From the NCBI GenBank assembly GCA_903937385.1, contig CAIZZF010000007.1:1-64000 (forward strand): a stretch of 64,000 bases of DNA. Reading direction: 5' to 3'. Below are positions 51,115 through 61,164 of the stretch, piece after piece (the stretch's first letter is position 1; every line of letters begins with the position of its first letter). The position numbers and the translations under genes were made by a program. The notes beneath the pieces were generated by a model. It had not been told where the DNA came from. It saw only the letters and a list, made by a program, of their open reading frames with translations, and made no database searches. Source of the DNA: an uncultured Holophagaceae bacterium. Its GTDB lineage: Bacteria > Acidobacteriota > Holophagae > Holophagales > Holophagaceae.

Positions 51115-52518
51115 CTAGGGCTTGGCGGCCCGGAAGTCATCCTGCAGGCGCCAGCCTCCGCCGAGGGCCTTGTAGAGCTGCACCATGGTCAGCAGGCGGG
51201 AGAGGCGGGCCTGGGAGAGGGCGTTCTCCGCGGGAAACAGCTGCTGCTGGGCGTCCAGCACTTCCAGGTAGCTGGACAGGCCCGCGGTGTAGCGCAGGGT
51301 CGCCAGGCGCACGGACTCCTTGTTGGCTGCCACAGCCTTGGCCTGCCGCTGCTCGACCTCCGCCAGCTTCGCGTAGGCGGTGAGGGCGGTGGAGACCTCG
51401 CCGAAGGCGCTGGTGACCGTGGCCTCGTAGCGGGTCTTGGCCTGCTCCCACTGGGCGACGCGGACCTCTTTCTGGTGCTTCAGGCGCAGGCCCTGCAGCG
51501 TGGGCCCCGAGAGGGACGGCGCAATGGCCCAGGCCTTGCCGGGACCGAAGAGATCCACCACCTGGGGCGCGAGCCCGCCGAAGAGGCCCGTGAGGCTCAG
51601 GGTCGGGAAGTAGCTGGCCTGGGCCAGGCCGATGCCCGCGTTGGCCGCGACCAGGTCCTGCTCGGCGGTCTTGATGTCGGGGCGCCGCTCCAGCAGGGCC
51701 GACGGCAGGCCACCGGGAATGGCGGGCGGCAGGGGCTGGTCCGTCAGGGCTGCGCCACGGGGGATGGGGCTGGGATTGCGGCCCACCAGGAAGGAGAGCA
51801 GGTTCTCCTGGGCCTGGATCTGGCGCTCGAGGTTCGGGACGGTGGCCGAGGCCGAGGCCAGGGCGGCCTCCGCGCGGGCGGTCTCCAGGGCTGAGGCAGC
51901 GCCGCCGGTGAGTCGACGGGCGAAGAGATCGCGGGTCTCCTGGAAGGCGGCGGTGGTGGCCTTGGCGATCTGCAGCCGGGCATCCAGCTCCCGCAGCTCG
52001 AAGTAGGCCTGTGCCACCTGGGCCACGGCGGAGAGATAGACCCCGCGGCGCTGCTCCTGGGCACCCAGATACTGGGCCCGGGAGGCCTCATTCAGTCGCC
52101 GGACGCGGCCCCACAGGTCGAGCTCCCAGGACAGCGACGCGCGCACATCCCAGATGGCGCCGGTCTTGCCGCCGTTGGGCGCGAAGTCCGACTGCCGGCC
52201 CCGCTGCCACTGGACCCCGGGGGTGACGGAGGGCAGCCAGGCGGACTGGTCGATGCCGGCCCGGGCCCGGTATTCCTCCACGCGCCACACGGCGGTGCGC
52301 ACGTCGAAGTTGTTCTCCAGGCTCTGGGCGATCAGGGCCTTCAGCGTCTGGTCGCCGAAGACCTCCCACCAGGGCTGGTCCGCGAGCGAGGCGGCCTCGG
52401 CCTTGGCCTGGCCGCGGTAGCCCTCCAGGACCGAGAGGGTGGGCCGCCGGTAGTTCGGGCCCAGCGCACAGCCGGTGGCCAGCAGCAGCGCGAGGAGGGG
52501 CAACGCAAAGGCGCGCAT
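51115..52518 (-). CDS. Outer-membrane efflux channel lipoprotein (NodT/OprM type)
   Basis: A 467-residue TolC-family protein with a lipoprotein signal (LLATGC lipobox, lipid Cys about 17) followed by GPNYRRP, the classic NodT/OprM start, and two repeats of long helices and strands. It forms the trimeric channel that lets pump substrates cross the outer membrane. Last gene of the adaptor-pump-channel operon; its start abuts the stop of the pump gene. Confidence 0.93.
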   Translation of the reverse strand: MRAFALPLLALLLATGCALGPNYRRPTLSVLEGYRGQAKAEAASLADQPWWEVFGDQTLKALIAQSLENNFDVRTAVWRVEEYRARAGIDQSAWLPSVTPGVQWQRGRQSDFAPNGGKTGAIWDVRASLSWELDLWGRVRRLNEASRAQYLGAQEQRRGVYLSAVAQVAQAYFELRELDARLQIAKATTAAFQETRDLFARRLTGGAASALETARAEAALASASATVPNLERQIQAQENLLSFLVGRNPSPIPRGAALTDQPLPPAIPGGLPSALLERRPDIKTAEQDLVAANAGIGLAQASYFPTLSLTGLFGGLAPQVVDLFGPGKAWAIAPSLSGPTLQGLRLKHQKEVRVAQWEQAKTRYEATVTSAFGEVSTALTAYAKLAEVEQRQAKAVAANKESVRLATLRYTAGLSSYLEVLDAQQQLFPAENALSQARLSRLLTMVQLYKALGGGWRLQDDFRAAKP

Positions 52519-55500
52519 CTAGGCCCCCCCTTCATTCTCGACGGACTCGGCAGAGGGCGGTTCCTTGGTGCCCGCCAGCCGCTCCACCACCACGAACAGC
52601 ACCGGGATGACGAAGATGGCGATGAGGGTGGCGCCGAGCATGCCCACGATCACCACGGTGCCCAGGATGCGCCGGGCCACGGCGCCGGAGCCTGAGGCGG
52701 TCCAGAGCGGCACGCAGCCCAGGATGAACGCGAAGCTGGTCATGAGGATGGGCCGCAGGCGGAGCCGCGCGCCTTCAAGTGCCGCATCCACCAGGTCGCG
52801 GCCCTTCTCCAGCTCATCCTTGGCGAACTCCACGATGAGGATGGCGTTCTTGGCCGAGAGGCCCACCAGCATGATCAGGCCAATCTGGGCGAAGACCCCG
52901 AAGTCGAACTTCCGCAGCCAGAGGCCCAGGAAGGCCCCGAAGATGGCGATGGGCACCGACAGGAGCACCGAGAAGGGCAGGGACCAGCTCTCGTAGAGGG
53001 CGGCGAGGATGAGGAACACGAAGATGAGAGAGAGCCCGAACAGCAGGCCGGTGGTGCCTTCGGCCTTCTTCTCCTGGTAGCTGAGGTCGGCCCAGTCGTA
53101 GCTCATGTCCTGGGGCAGGACCTCCTTGGCCACCTGCTCGAGGGCAGTCAAGGCCTGGCCGGAGCTGTAGCCCGGAGCTGCCGAGCCCAGCACCTGCGCT
53201 GCACGCATGAGGTTGAAGCGGTTGGTGTACTCGGGCCCCTGGATGCTGCGGGGAGTGACCAGGGCCGAGAGCGGCAGCATGGTGCCCTCGGCGTTGCGCA
53301 AGTGGAAGCGGCCGATGTCGTCGACGCTGCGGCGCTCATCGCCCTCGGCCTGCAGGTAGACGCGCCACTGCCGGCCGAAGCGGTTGAACTGGTTCAGGTA
53401 GAGACCACCGAGGTAGGCCTGGAGGGTCTGGTAGACATCGCCCACGGCCACGCCCTGCTTCAGGGCCTTGTCCCGGTCCACGTCCGCAAAGATCTGGGGG
53501 GTGCCTGTGTTGTAGAGCGACGTGACGCCAGCCAGCTCCGGGCGCTTGCGGGCCGCGGCCAGGAAGGTCTTGAGGTGCTTGTCCAGGTACTCCGGACTGC
53601 CGCCGCTGCGGTCCTGCAGCCAGAGCGAGAAGCCGTTGGAGGTGCCCAGGCCAGGTATGGCGCTGGGGAGGAACCCGAAGACGTTGGCCTCGGGGATCTC
53701 CCGGGCGAGGCGCCCGTTGAGCCGCTTCAGGATCTCGCCGGCCTCCAGGTGGGCTTCCTTCCGGTCATCCCAGGGGTTCAGGGCCACGTAGCAGAACCCG
53801 AAATAGGGCGCGGACACACGGTTGAGGAGGCTGAAGCCCTCGATGTTGGTGATGTAGCGCACGCCCTCGGTCTCCGAGAGGATCTTCTCCACCTTCTTGC
53901 CCACCTCGTCCGTGCGCTGCAGGCTGGCTGCGGGAGGAAGCTGCATGTTGAGGAAGAAGTAGCCGTTGTCCTCCGTGGGCACGAAGCTGCTGGGCAGGGT
54001 CTTGCCGAGCACGCCGTCCAGGAGGGCGAAGGCCAGGAGGATCACGAGCGGAATGGCGGCCTTGCGGATGAGCCGGTGGGACAGGGTCACGTAGCCGTGG
54101 GTGGCCCGGTGCAGGTAGTGGTTGAAGCCGTCGAAGAAGCGGGCCATGCGGCCGTACATCTGCTCCCGGGGCTTGAGGATGAGCGCGGCCAGCGCCGGCG
54201 AGAGGGTCAGGGCGTTGAAGGCCGAGATGAGCACCGAGACGGCGATGGTGACCGCGAACTGCTTGTTGAGGCGACCCTGGATGCCGCCCAGGAAGGCCAC
54301 GGGCAGGAACACCGAGGACAGCACCAGCGCGATGCCCACGACCGGACCGGCCACCTCCCGCATGGCCTGGAGCGTGGCCTCCCGCGGCGACATGCCCTGC
54401 TCGATGTGGTGCTCGACGGCCTCGACGACCACGATGGCGTCGTCCACCACCAGGCCGATGGCCAGCACCAGGCCGAAGAGGGACAGCGTGTTGATGGAGA
54501 AGCCCAGCAGGGGGAACACGGCGAAGGTGCCGATGAGGGACACAGGCACCGCGATCATGGGAATCAAGGTGGCGCGCCAGTTCTGCAGGAAGATGTAGAC
54601 CACGAAGATCACCAGCAGCATGGCCTCACCGAGGGTCCAGAGGATCTCCTTGATGCCCTCCCGCACCGGGAGCGTGGTGTCCACGGCCACGGTGGTCTGC
54701 AGGTCCGTGGGGAAGCGCAGCTTCAGGTTCTCCAGCTCCTTCTTGACGGCATCTCCAACGGCCAGGGAGTTGGAGCCTGGGGCCTGGAAGATGGCAATGA
54801 CACAGGCCGGCTGCTGGTTGAAGCGGCTGATCTGCTTGTAGCTCATGGCGCCGAGCTCGATGCGGGCCACATCGCCCAGGCGGACCACGGACCCGTCTGG
54901 ATTGGCGCGCACCACGATGCGGGCGAACTCTTCCGGCGTCTGGAGGCGGCCCTGGGAGCGGACCGTGTAGGTCATCTCCTGGCCCTTGGGCAGGGGCTCA
55001 GCCCCGATCTGCCCCGAGGGGTTCACGGAGCTCTGCTGCTGTACGGCCCGGTTGATGTCGGGCACCGTGATGCCCAGCTTGGCCAGGATGTCGGGCTTCA
55101 CCCAGATCCGCATGGCGTAGTCGCCCGCGCCGAAGATGATCACCTGGCCCACGCCGGGGATGCGGTAGAGCGGATCGACGATGTTGATGGTGGCGTAGTT
55201 GGCCAGGAACAGGGAGTCGTAGGTGGCCTTGGGCGAGTAGACGGTGATCAGCATCAGCGCCATGCCCGTGGACTTCCGGATCACCATGCCGTTCTGGGTC
55301 ACGTCCGTCGGCAGGAAGGGCTGGGCCTGGGCCGTGCGGTTCTGGGCGTTGACCTGGTCGAGGCTCACGTCCGTCTGCACATCGAAGGTGACCGTCTCGC
55401 TCATGGTGCCGTCGTTGGCGTTGGTGGACTGCATGTAGAGCATGTTGTCCACGCCGTTGAGCTGCTGCTCCAGGGGCGCGGCCACGGACTGCTCGATGGT

Positions 55501-55665
55501 CACGGCGTCGGCGCCGGTGTAGTTGGTCGAGATCTGGATCTGCGGCGGGACGATCTCCGGAAACTGGGCCACCGGCAGGCCGCGCATGCAGACCAGGCCC
55601 GCGATCAGGGTGATGATCGCGATGACCATGGCCACGATGGGACGGTTGATGAAGAACTTGACCAT
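52519..55665 (-). CDS. RND multidrug efflux pump (AcrB/HAE1 type)
   Basis: A 1048-residue inner-membrane transporter with 12 helices and two large periplasmic loops. Hallmarks are the N-terminal FINRPIVAMVIAIITLIAG, GLVVDDAIVVVEAVEH (the two Asp of the proton relay) and GLSAKNAILIVEFAKD (relay Lys). It drives export of hydrophobic compounds with proton motive force. The operon order adaptor, pump, channel with gaps of 3 and 0 bases indicates one transcript. The C-terminus PSAESVENEGG is variable as usual. Confidence 0.96.
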   Translation of the reverse strand: MVKFFINRPIVAMVIAIITLIAGLVCMRGLPVAQFPEIVPPQIQISTNYTGADAVTIEQSVAAPLEQQLNGVDNMLYMQSTNANDGTMSETVTFDVQTDVSLDQVNAQNRTAQAQPFLPTDVTQNGMVIRKSTGMALMLITVYSPKATYDSLFLANYATINIVDPLYRIPGVGQVIIFGAGDYAMRIWVKPDILAKLGITVPDINRAVQQQSSVNPSGQIGAEPLPKGQEMTYTVRSQGRLQTPEEFARIVVRANPDGSVVRLGDVARIELGAMSYKQISRFNQQPACVIAIFQAPGSNSLAVGDAVKKELENLKLRFPTDLQTTVAVDTTLPVREGIKEILWTLGEAMLLVIFVVYIFLQNWRATLIPMIAVPVSLIGTFAVFPLLGFSINTLSLFGLVLAIGLVVDDAIVVVEAVEHHIEQGMSPREATLQAMREVAGPVVGIALVLSSVFLPVAFLGGIQGRLNKQFAVTIAVSVLISAFNALTLSPALAALILKPREQMYGRMARFFDGFNHYLHRATHGYVTLSHRLIRKAAIPLVILLAFALLDGVLGKTLPSSFVPTEDNGYFFLNMQLPPAASLQRTDEVGKKVEKILSETEGVRYITNIEGFSLLNRVSAPYFGFCYVALNPWDDRKEAHLEAGEILKRLNGRLAREIPEANVFGFLPSAIPGLGTSNGFSLWLQDRSGGSPEYLDKHLKTFLAAARKRPELAGVTSLYNTGTPQIFADVDRDKALKQGVAVGDVYQTLQAYLGGLYLNQFNRFGRQWRVYLQAEGDERRSVDDIGRFHLRNAEGTMLPLSALVTPRSIQGPEYTNRFNLMRAAQVLGSAAPGYSSGQALTALEQVAKEVLPQDMSYDWADLSYQEKKAEGTTGLLFGLSLIFVFLILAALYESWSLPFSVLLSVPIAIFGAFLGLWLRKFDFGVFAQIGLIMLVGLSAKNAILIVEFAKDELEKGRDLVDAALEGARLRLRPILMTSFAFILGCVPLWTASGSGAVARRILGTVVIVGMLGATLIAIFVIPVLFVVVERLAGTKEPPSAESVENEGGA

Positions 55666-55668
55666 GCG

Positions 55669-56829
55669 CTAGCGGCCCGGAGCCGAGGCTGGTGGGGTGG
55701 CGGGAACGGGCTTCACCACCTGGCCGGCGCTGACCTTCTGGGTGCCCTCCACCACGACCTTGTCGCCGAGGGCGAGGCCTTTCTCCACCACCACCTGGGT
55801 GCCCAGGCGCGGCCCGATCTGGATGGGGCGGATCTCCACCTTGTTGTCGGCGCCCACCACGGCGACCTGGGAGTTGCCTTGCACTTCCCAGACGGCCCGC
55901 TGGGGCACCAGGATGGCGCCCTTCCGCAGGCCCACGTCTGCGGCGACCTTGGCGAACTGACCGGGACGCAGGAGGCGCTCGGGGTTCGGGAAGAGCCCGG
56001 CCAGCATGATGGTGCCCGTCTTCACGTCCACGTTGCGGTCCGCCATGAAGGGGTCGCCGTGGAAGGGATAGGTCGTACCGTCAGACAGCACCAGGGTGAG
56101 CGTGCCCTTGCCGCCACCCTTGGCGGCCCACTGACGGGCCCAGCCCATGTATTCCTGCTCGTTGGCGCTGAAGTACACCTTGATGGGGTCCACCGTGGAC
56201 ACCGTGGTCATGACCTTCTGGGGATTCACCAGATCGCCCACCTGCACCTTGGCCATGCCGGCGATGCCGTCGATGGGCGAGGTGACGCGGGTCCACTGCA
56301 GGCTCAGCAGGGCCCGGTCATGAGCGGCCTTGGAAGCGTCCACATTGGCCTGGGCCTGACGCAGCGAGGCGCGGGCGTTGTCGAGCTCCTGCTGGGAGAT
56401 GGCCCGCTCGGCCACCAGGGGGGCAAAGCGCGCCACGTCGAGGCTGGTCTTGTCGAGGGTGGCCTGGTCCCGGGCCAGGGCGGCCCTGGTCTGGTCCGCG
56501 GCGGCGGCGAGCTGCCGGGCATCAATCTCGAAGAGGACATCACCCTTGCGCAGGGCCGAGCCCTCCCGGTAGACCTGGCGGAGCAGGTAGCCCTCCACCT
56601 GGGGGCGGATCTCGGCGTTCACGAAGCCGTCCAGCGTCCCCACCCACTCATGGGTCAGCGGCACGTCCATCTGCACGGCTGGCTGCACGCCCACCTGCAG
56701 CGGGGCTGCCGGGGGACGGCTCTTGCCGCCGCAGGCCAGGGCGAGGGCCACGGTGAGCACCGGCAGGGCCAGGGACAGGCCCCGGCGAGTCGTTCTGTCG
56801 AAGCTGAATCGAGTATAGGTTGAGGGCAT
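55669..56829 (-). CDS. RND periplasmic adaptor (membrane fusion protein)
   Basis: A 386-residue lipoprotein-type adaptor (lipobox LALAC, signal from residue 17) with the standard order: barrel-sandwich start (GFVNAEIRPQVEGYLLRQVY), a helical hairpin (about 100-165), the lipoyl return (TRVTSPIDGIAGMAKVQVGD) and beta-barrel and proximal domains. It links the AcrB-type pump to the outer-membrane channel. GGAGGG precedes the ATG. First gene of the operon, divergent from the nitroreductase; no dedicated regulator gene is adjacent. Confidence 0.93.
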   Translation of the reverse strand: MPSTYTRFSFDRTTRRGLSLALPVLTVALALACGGKSRPPAAPLQVGVQPAVQMDVPLTHEWVGTLDGFVNAEIRPQVEGYLLRQVYREGSALRKGDVLFEIDARQLAAAADQTRAALARDQATLDKTSLDVARFAPLVAERAISQQELDNARASLRQAQANVDASKAAHDRALLSLQWTRVTSPIDGIAGMAKVQVGDLVNPQKVMTTVSTVDPIKVYFSANEQEYMGWARQWAAKGGGKGTLTLVLSDGTTYPFHGDPFMADRNVDVKTGTIMLAGLFPNPERLLRPGQFAKVAADVGLRKGAILVPQRAVWEVQGNSQVAVVGADNKVEIRPIQIGPRLGTQVVVEKGLALGDKVVVEGTQKVSAGQVVKPVPATPPASAPGR

Positions 56830-56888
56830 AATCCCTCCATCCTACAGCCCCGCTTCGCTCCCGCCCCAAGCCAATTGCAGAACCTCAG

Positions 56889-56938
56889 GGTTGTTGGCAA
56901 AGGCAACCTTTACGGAAAGTGCGCGCGGCGGGTATAAC
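56889..56938 (+). promoter_or_regulatory. Promoter and inverted repeat upstream of nitroreductase
   Basis: TTTACG (56909-56914), an 18-base spacer and TATAAC (56933-56938) form a likely promoter reading toward the nitroreductase. GGTTG/CAACC arms (56889-56908) just upstream could be an operator shared with the divergent efflux operon. Confidence 0.5.
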
Positions 56939-57031
56939 CATCTCCCTAGGCCCACGCGGCGCTCGTGGCCGTCTTGCTTCCCTCGACCGACGGCCTCCCT
57001 GCGCACTGCAAGCCCAGAAAGGACCGGCCCC

Positions 57032-57745
57032 ATGAACCTGTTCGACCTGCCCACCGAGACCGAGACCGCCGCCATCGACGCCGCCATCACCACCCGCCAG
57101 TCCATGCGGGCCTACCTGCCCACGCCGGTGTCCAAGGGCACCGTGGCCGAGATCCTCCGGGTCGCCTCCCGGGCGCCCTCCGGCACCAACACGCAGCCCT
57201 GGCAGGTCCACGTGCTCATGGGCGCCGCCCGGCAGCGGGTCTCCGATCGCATCTGCGCCATCTTTGAGGATCCCGCCGAGCTCGCCCAGCACACGGACGA
57301 GTACGACTACTACCCCAAGGAGTGGGTCTCGCCCTACGTCGATCGCCGCCGCAAGATCGGCTGGGACCTCTACCGGCTGCTGGACATCGCCAAGGGCGAC
57401 AAGGACCGCATCCACCAGCAGCACGCCCGCAACTACCGGTTCTTCGACGCGCCCGTGGGTCTGATCTTCACCATCGACCGGATCATGCAGCAGGGCAGCT
57501 GGCTGGACTACGGGATGTTCCTGGAGAACGTCATGGTGGCGGCCCGGGCCCGCGGCCTGCACACCTGCCCCCAGGCCGCCTTCACGCAGTTCCACCGCGT
57601 GCTCGCGGAGGAACTGGCCCTGAAGCCCGAGCAGATGGTGGTCTGCGGCATGGCCCTGGGCCACGCAGACCCCGCGGCGGTGGCGAACACGCTGGTCACC
57701 GACCGCGTCCCCGTGGAGGAGTTTGCCCAGTTCCACGAGGACTGA
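57032..57745 (+). CDS. Nitroreductase-family FMN enzyme
   Basis: A 237-residue protein with the nitroreductase fold: AAITTRQSMRAYLPTPV (FMN-binding Arg/Ser), SRAPSGTNTQPWQVHV and a C-terminal VVCGMALGHADP. Such dimeric flavoenzymes reduce nitro groups, quinones or flavins with NAD(P)H. The long insert YYPKEWVSPYVDRRRKIGW is seen in a subgroup of the family. ATG 57032 with AAGGA upstream is preferred over a distant upstream frame. Divergence from an efflux operon suggests a shared detoxification response, which is inference. Confidence 0.88.
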   Translation: MNLFDLPTETETAAIDAAITTRQSMRAYLPTPVSKGTVAEILRVASRAPSGTNTQPWQVHVLMGAARQRVSDRICAIFEDPAELAQHTDEYDYYPKEWVSPYVDRRRKIGWDLYRLLDIAKGDKDRIHQQHARNYRFFDAPVGLIFTIDRIMQQGSWLDYGMFLENVMVAARARGLHTCPQAAFTQFHRVLAEELALKPEQMVVCGMALGHADPAAVANTLVTDRVPVEEFAQFHED

Positions 57746-57759
57746 GAGGGCGGCAACCG

Positions 57760-58212
57760 CTAGGGCCGGAAGCTGCTCTTCACCAGGGGCGGGGCGTCGG
57801 TCCGCGGGACATGGCATGAGATGCAGACGTAGCGGGCTCCCACGAGAGCTTCCCCCTTGACCTCGGGGGCTCGGCGTAGGTCCACGTAGTGGCTGGCGGG
57901 GATCGGTGTGGCCTCGCCCTTCTGCTTGGGCCCCGGGAGGGCGTGGCAGTCCACGCAGCCGTTGGCGCTCCGGGTGATGGGGAGGACGTCCGCCACGCCA
58001 TGGGGGATCACCGGCGGGTAGTCCCTGTTGATGCGCTTCGGCAGGGGCTTCTCGCCGGGCGCGGAGGCCTCGTCGTGGAACAGGGGCGGTGCGGGCACCT
58101 CGAAGACCGAGGTGCGGGACAAGCCCAGGTTCCGGTCAGGGACGGGCTTGGCCGGGGGATCCGCCAGCAGGGGGGCGGCGCAGAGGGTGAGGAGCAGGAT
58201 GGAATGGCGCAC
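57760..58212 (-). CDS. napB: NapB, di-heme cytochrome c subunit of periplasmic nitrate reductase
   Basis: A 150-residue exported cytochrome (signal peptide ILLLTLCAAPLLA) with two heme-binding motifs, CVDCH and CISCH, spaced as in NapB, plus HxLPG-type sequences carrying axial His ligands. NapB feeds electrons from a quinol dehydrogenase to NapA. The start is GTG 58212, with GGGGGT upstream, ten bases after napA. No other nap genes follow; the convergent neighbour is the nitroreductase. Confidence 0.92.
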   Translation of the reverse strand: MRHSILLLTLCAAPLLADPPAKPVPDRNLGLSRTSVFEVPAPPLFHDEASAPGEKPLPKRINRDYPPVIPHGVADVLPITRSANGCVDCHALPGPKQKGEATPIPASHYVDLRRAPEVKGEALVGARYVCISCHVPRTDAPPLVKSSFRP

Positions 58213-58222
58213 AGTGGACCCC

Positions 58223-60964
58223 CTAGACGACCTTGGTGATGCGGACGGCGCACTTCTTGAAGTCGGTTTCCTTGGAGATGGGGCAGGTGGCGTCGAGGGT
58301 GACCTTGTTGATGAAGACCCCCTCGTCGAACCAGGGCACGTAGACCAGCCCGCGCGGCACCTTGTTACGCCCGCCCACGGTGACCCGCGCCTGGATCTTG
58401 CCCCGGCGGGACTCGATCCAGGCCAGCTCGCCGACCTTCAGCCCGCGCTGCTCGGCATCCTTGGCGTGCATGAACAGCAGGGCCTCGGGCACCGCGGCAT
58501 GCAGCTGGGGCACGCGCCGGGTCATGCTGCCGGAGTGCCAGTGCTCCAGAACCCGCCCCGTGCAGAGCCAGAGGTCAAAGTTGACGTCGGGCGATTCGGG
58601 CGGTTCCTGCCAGGGGCGGAAGAAGATCTTGGCCCGGCCGGGCAGGGCTTTGGCCTCGCCGGGCTTGGGTCCCGCGAGGTCGCCGGAGGGCAGCTTCTTC
58701 ATGGCCTTGCCGTAGAAGTCGATGCCCGAGCCCTTCCTGGCGTAGGGGTCGTATTCGTCGTTGAAGCGCCAGCGAGTCTCCTTGCCTTCCACCACGGGCC
58801 ACCGCAGGCCTGCCACGTCGCGCTGGAAGTAGGTGTCGAAGGGCGCCAGGTCATGGCCGTGGCCCAGGCCGAAGCGGCGGTATTCCTCGAAGAGGGCCTT
58901 CTCCGGGAACCAGTGGATCTTGGCGTGGGTCACCGTGGAGTTGGGCTTGTCGAAGGCCACCGGATCGGGCCAGACCGCGGCCTTGGCGGCCTTGGTGGCG
59001 AAGAGCACGTCGTAGAGGGTGGCCTCGGGCTTGAAGCCATGGTCCGCCGCCGCAGGCAGCACGTCCGGAAGCTTCCCCTTCTCGTAGCCGGGAGCATCCA
59101 GGCCTGGCACGGGCTGGGGTCCCCAGACCTCGGCGAGGGTGAAGCGCTTGGCGAACTCCATCATCTGCCAGACGTCGCTGCGGGCCTCACCCGGCGGCAG
59201 GACGACCTGGCGCCAGAGCTGGGTGCGGCGCTCGGCGTTGCCGTAGCCGCCCCACTTCTCGTAGATCATCGCCGAGGGCAGGATGAGGTCAGCCACCTTC
59301 GCCGAGAGCGTCGGGTAGACATCCGAGACCACGATGAAGTTGTCGAGCTTCCGCGCCGCCTCGATGGTGTGGTTGGCGTTGGCCGAGGACTGGAAGGGGT
59401 TCGTGACCTGGACCCAGAGCCAGCGGATCTTGCCGTCTTCGAGATCCCGCATCATCTGAACGATGTGGCTGCCGACCTTGGGATTGATCGTGTTTGGCGG
59501 CAGGTTCCAGATCTCCTCCGCCTGCTTGCGGTGGGCGGGATCGTCCACGGTCATGTCCGCAGGCAGGCGGTGGGCGAAGGTGCCCACCTCACGGGCGGTG
59601 CCGCAGGCGGAGGGCTGCCCCGTCAGCGAGAAGGCCCCCGCGCCGGGGCGGGCCTGCTTGCCCGTGAGCAGGTGCACCATGTAGGCCTGCTCGTTCACCC
59701 AGGTGCCGCGGGTGTGCTGGTTGAAGCCCATGGTCCAGAAGGAGACCTGCTTGCGCTTGGGGTTCGCATACTCGTCGGCCAGCTGCACGAGCTTGGCCTT
59801 GAAGGCCTCCAGGGACTCGTCCGGATCGCCCTTGGCGACCCTGGCCACGAAGTCCAACGTGTAGGGCTCCAGACCTTTCTGGAACTCCTCGTAGGTGATG
59901 AGCCAGTGCTGCTGCGGGGTGGCGCTGGCCGTCTGGGCCCGCTCGTGGCGGGCCTCGGGATCCAGGCCCCGGGCGATGGCCTCGTCCCGGGTCAGCACCA
60001 CGGATTTCTGCCGGGCCAGGGTGTCCTTCTCGGCCGGGTAGGCCTTCAGGGTGTCCTCCCGGAGCCCGAAGCCGATGTCCGTGGCGCCCGCGGCGAACAC
60101 ACAGTGCTTCGTCACATAGTCCTGGTCCACCGCGCCGCGCTTGACGATCTCCCGGGCCAGGTAGTTCCAGATCGCGAGGTCCGTATTTGGCTTGAACACA
60201 ATCTCCAGGTCCGCGCCCTCGGAGGTGGCGTTGGCATAGGTGGTGAGGTTGATGATCCGGTAGTCCGGCCGCCGGAGCCGCTCATCCATCACCCGGGCCC
60301 AGAGCATGGGGTGCATCTCCGCCATGTTGGCGCCCCAGGTGACGACGGCGTCCGTGAGTTCGATGTCGTCGTAGCAGCCGGAGGGCTCGTCGATGCCGAA
60401 GGTCTGCATGAAGGCGGTCACCGCCGAGGCCATGCAGTGCCGGGCGTTGGGGTCCAGGTTGTTGGAGCGCCAGCCGGCCTTGACCAGCTTCACCGCCGCG
60501 TAGCCCTCCATGATCGTGTACTGGCCCGAGCCCATGACCGCCACGCCCGTGGGTCCCAGCGCCTGGTGGGCCTTGGTCCACTGTGTCTTCATGACGTCAA
60601 AGGCCTCCTTCCAGGAGACCTCCTCGAAGTCACCCTGCTTGTCGAACACGCCGTTCTTCTTGCGCAGGAGCGGCCGCTTCAGCCGGTCGGCGCCGTAGAG
60701 GATCTGGGCGCAGGCATAGCCCTTGGCGCAGAGCAGGCCTCGGTTCACGGGGTTCTGGGGGTCGCCCTTCACGGCCACGACCCGGCCCTCCTTGGAGGCG
60801 ATGCGGATGCCGCAGCCGGTGCCGCAGAAGCGGCAGACGCCGCGCTCCCAGTTCCAGCCCTTGGCTTCGGCCGGCAGCGCCTCGAGGGGCAGGCCGGTGG
60901 CGCCGACGGCGGCCGTGGTGAACCCGGCCTTGAGGAAAGTCCGCCTGGTGAGCTGCAGCGACAT
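58223..60964 (-). CDS. napA: NapA, molybdopterin catalytic subunit of periplasmic nitrate reductase
   Basis: A 913-residue protein with a Tat signal ([12 protein letters not shown]), so it is exported folded. CRFCGTGCG and LLCAKG hold the [4Fe-4S] cluster Cys, and NARHCMASA supplies the Cys ligand of molybdenum, distinguishing NapA from formate dehydrogenases (selenocysteine or Cys in another context). Typical guanine-dinucleotide-binding blocks follow ([23 protein letters not shown]). It reduces nitrate to nitrite in the periplasm. GGAGG precedes the ATG. NapD (Tat proofreading) and a quinol-oxidising NapC/NapGH are absent nearby. Confidence 0.96.
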   Translation of the reverse strand: MSLQLTRRTFLKAGFTTAAVGATGLPLEALPAEAKGWNWERGVCRFCGTGCGIRIASKEGRVVAVKGDPQNPVNRGLLCAKGYACAQILYGADRLKRPLLRKKNGVFDKQGDFEEVSWKEAFDVMKTQWTKAHQALGPTGVAVMGSGQYTIMEGYAAVKLVKAGWRSNNLDPNARHCMASAVTAFMQTFGIDEPSGCYDDIELTDAVVTWGANMAEMHPMLWARVMDERLRRPDYRIINLTTYANATSEGADLEIVFKPNTDLAIWNYLAREIVKRGAVDQDYVTKHCVFAAGATDIGFGLREDTLKAYPAEKDTLARQKSVVLTRDEAIARGLDPEARHERAQTASATPQQHWLITYEEFQKGLEPYTLDFVARVAKGDPDESLEAFKAKLVQLADEYANPKRKQVSFWTMGFNQHTRGTWVNEQAYMVHLLTGKQARPGAGAFSLTGQPSACGTAREVGTFAHRLPADMTVDDPAHRKQAEEIWNLPPNTINPKVGSHIVQMMRDLEDGKIRWLWVQVTNPFQSSANANHTIEAARKLDNFIVVSDVYPTLSAKVADLILPSAMIYEKWGGYGNAERRTQLWRQVVLPPGEARSDVWQMMEFAKRFTLAEVWGPQPVPGLDAPGYEKGKLPDVLPAAADHGFKPEATLYDVLFATKAAKAAVWPDPVAFDKPNSTVTHAKIHWFPEKALFEEYRRFGLGHGHDLAPFDTYFQRDVAGLRWPVVEGKETRWRFNDEYDPYARKGSGIDFYGKAMKKLPSGDLAGPKPGEAKALPGRAKIFFRPWQEPPESPDVNFDLWLCTGRVLEHWHSGSMTRRVPQLHAAVPEALLFMHAKDAEQRGLKVGELAWIESRRGKIQARVTVGGRNKVPRGLVYVPWFDEGVFINKVTLDATCPISKETDFKKCAVRITKVV

Positions 60965-60983
60965 GAGGGCCTCCTTGGGGGGA

Positions 60984-60989
60984 AGTATA
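60984..60989 (-). promoter_or_regulatory. Candidate -10 box of napAB
   Basis: TATACT reads toward napA about 20 bases before its start; the bases 17 upstream (ATTTCA) are a weak -35, so an activator is likely. A TGTGA/TCATA pair further out has the wrong spacing for a CRP/FNR site. Confidence 0.4.
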
Positions 60990-61164
60990 TCTAGGATGCG
61001 ACGGTCTGAAATATGAATAAATCGTCACAAACCCGTCAGGCCAAAGATCCCTTCCCCCAGCCACCCAAGTATGGGTCGCCGCCCCGCTTCGCGCCTCGGC
61101 GAGACAGGCCGGTCACCTCGGACCGCGAGTGGCTCCCTGGGGGGGCGGGGGGCGGACGGGCCTC

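Noticed and set aside
53302-56823. An 1173-codon forward open frame opposite the efflux operon
   Set aside because: It mirrors the GC-rich codon structure of the RND pump and adaptor on the other strand, is His/Gly/Val-rich without motifs, and the reverse genes have full family signatures.
58028-60994. A 988-codon forward open frame opposite napA
   Set aside because: Pure antisense shadow of napA; no domain or ribosome site.
60990-61030. A CRP/FNR site upstream of napA
   Set aside because: TGTGA and TCATA half-sites occur but are eight bases apart rather than six, and FNR's TTGAT is missing.
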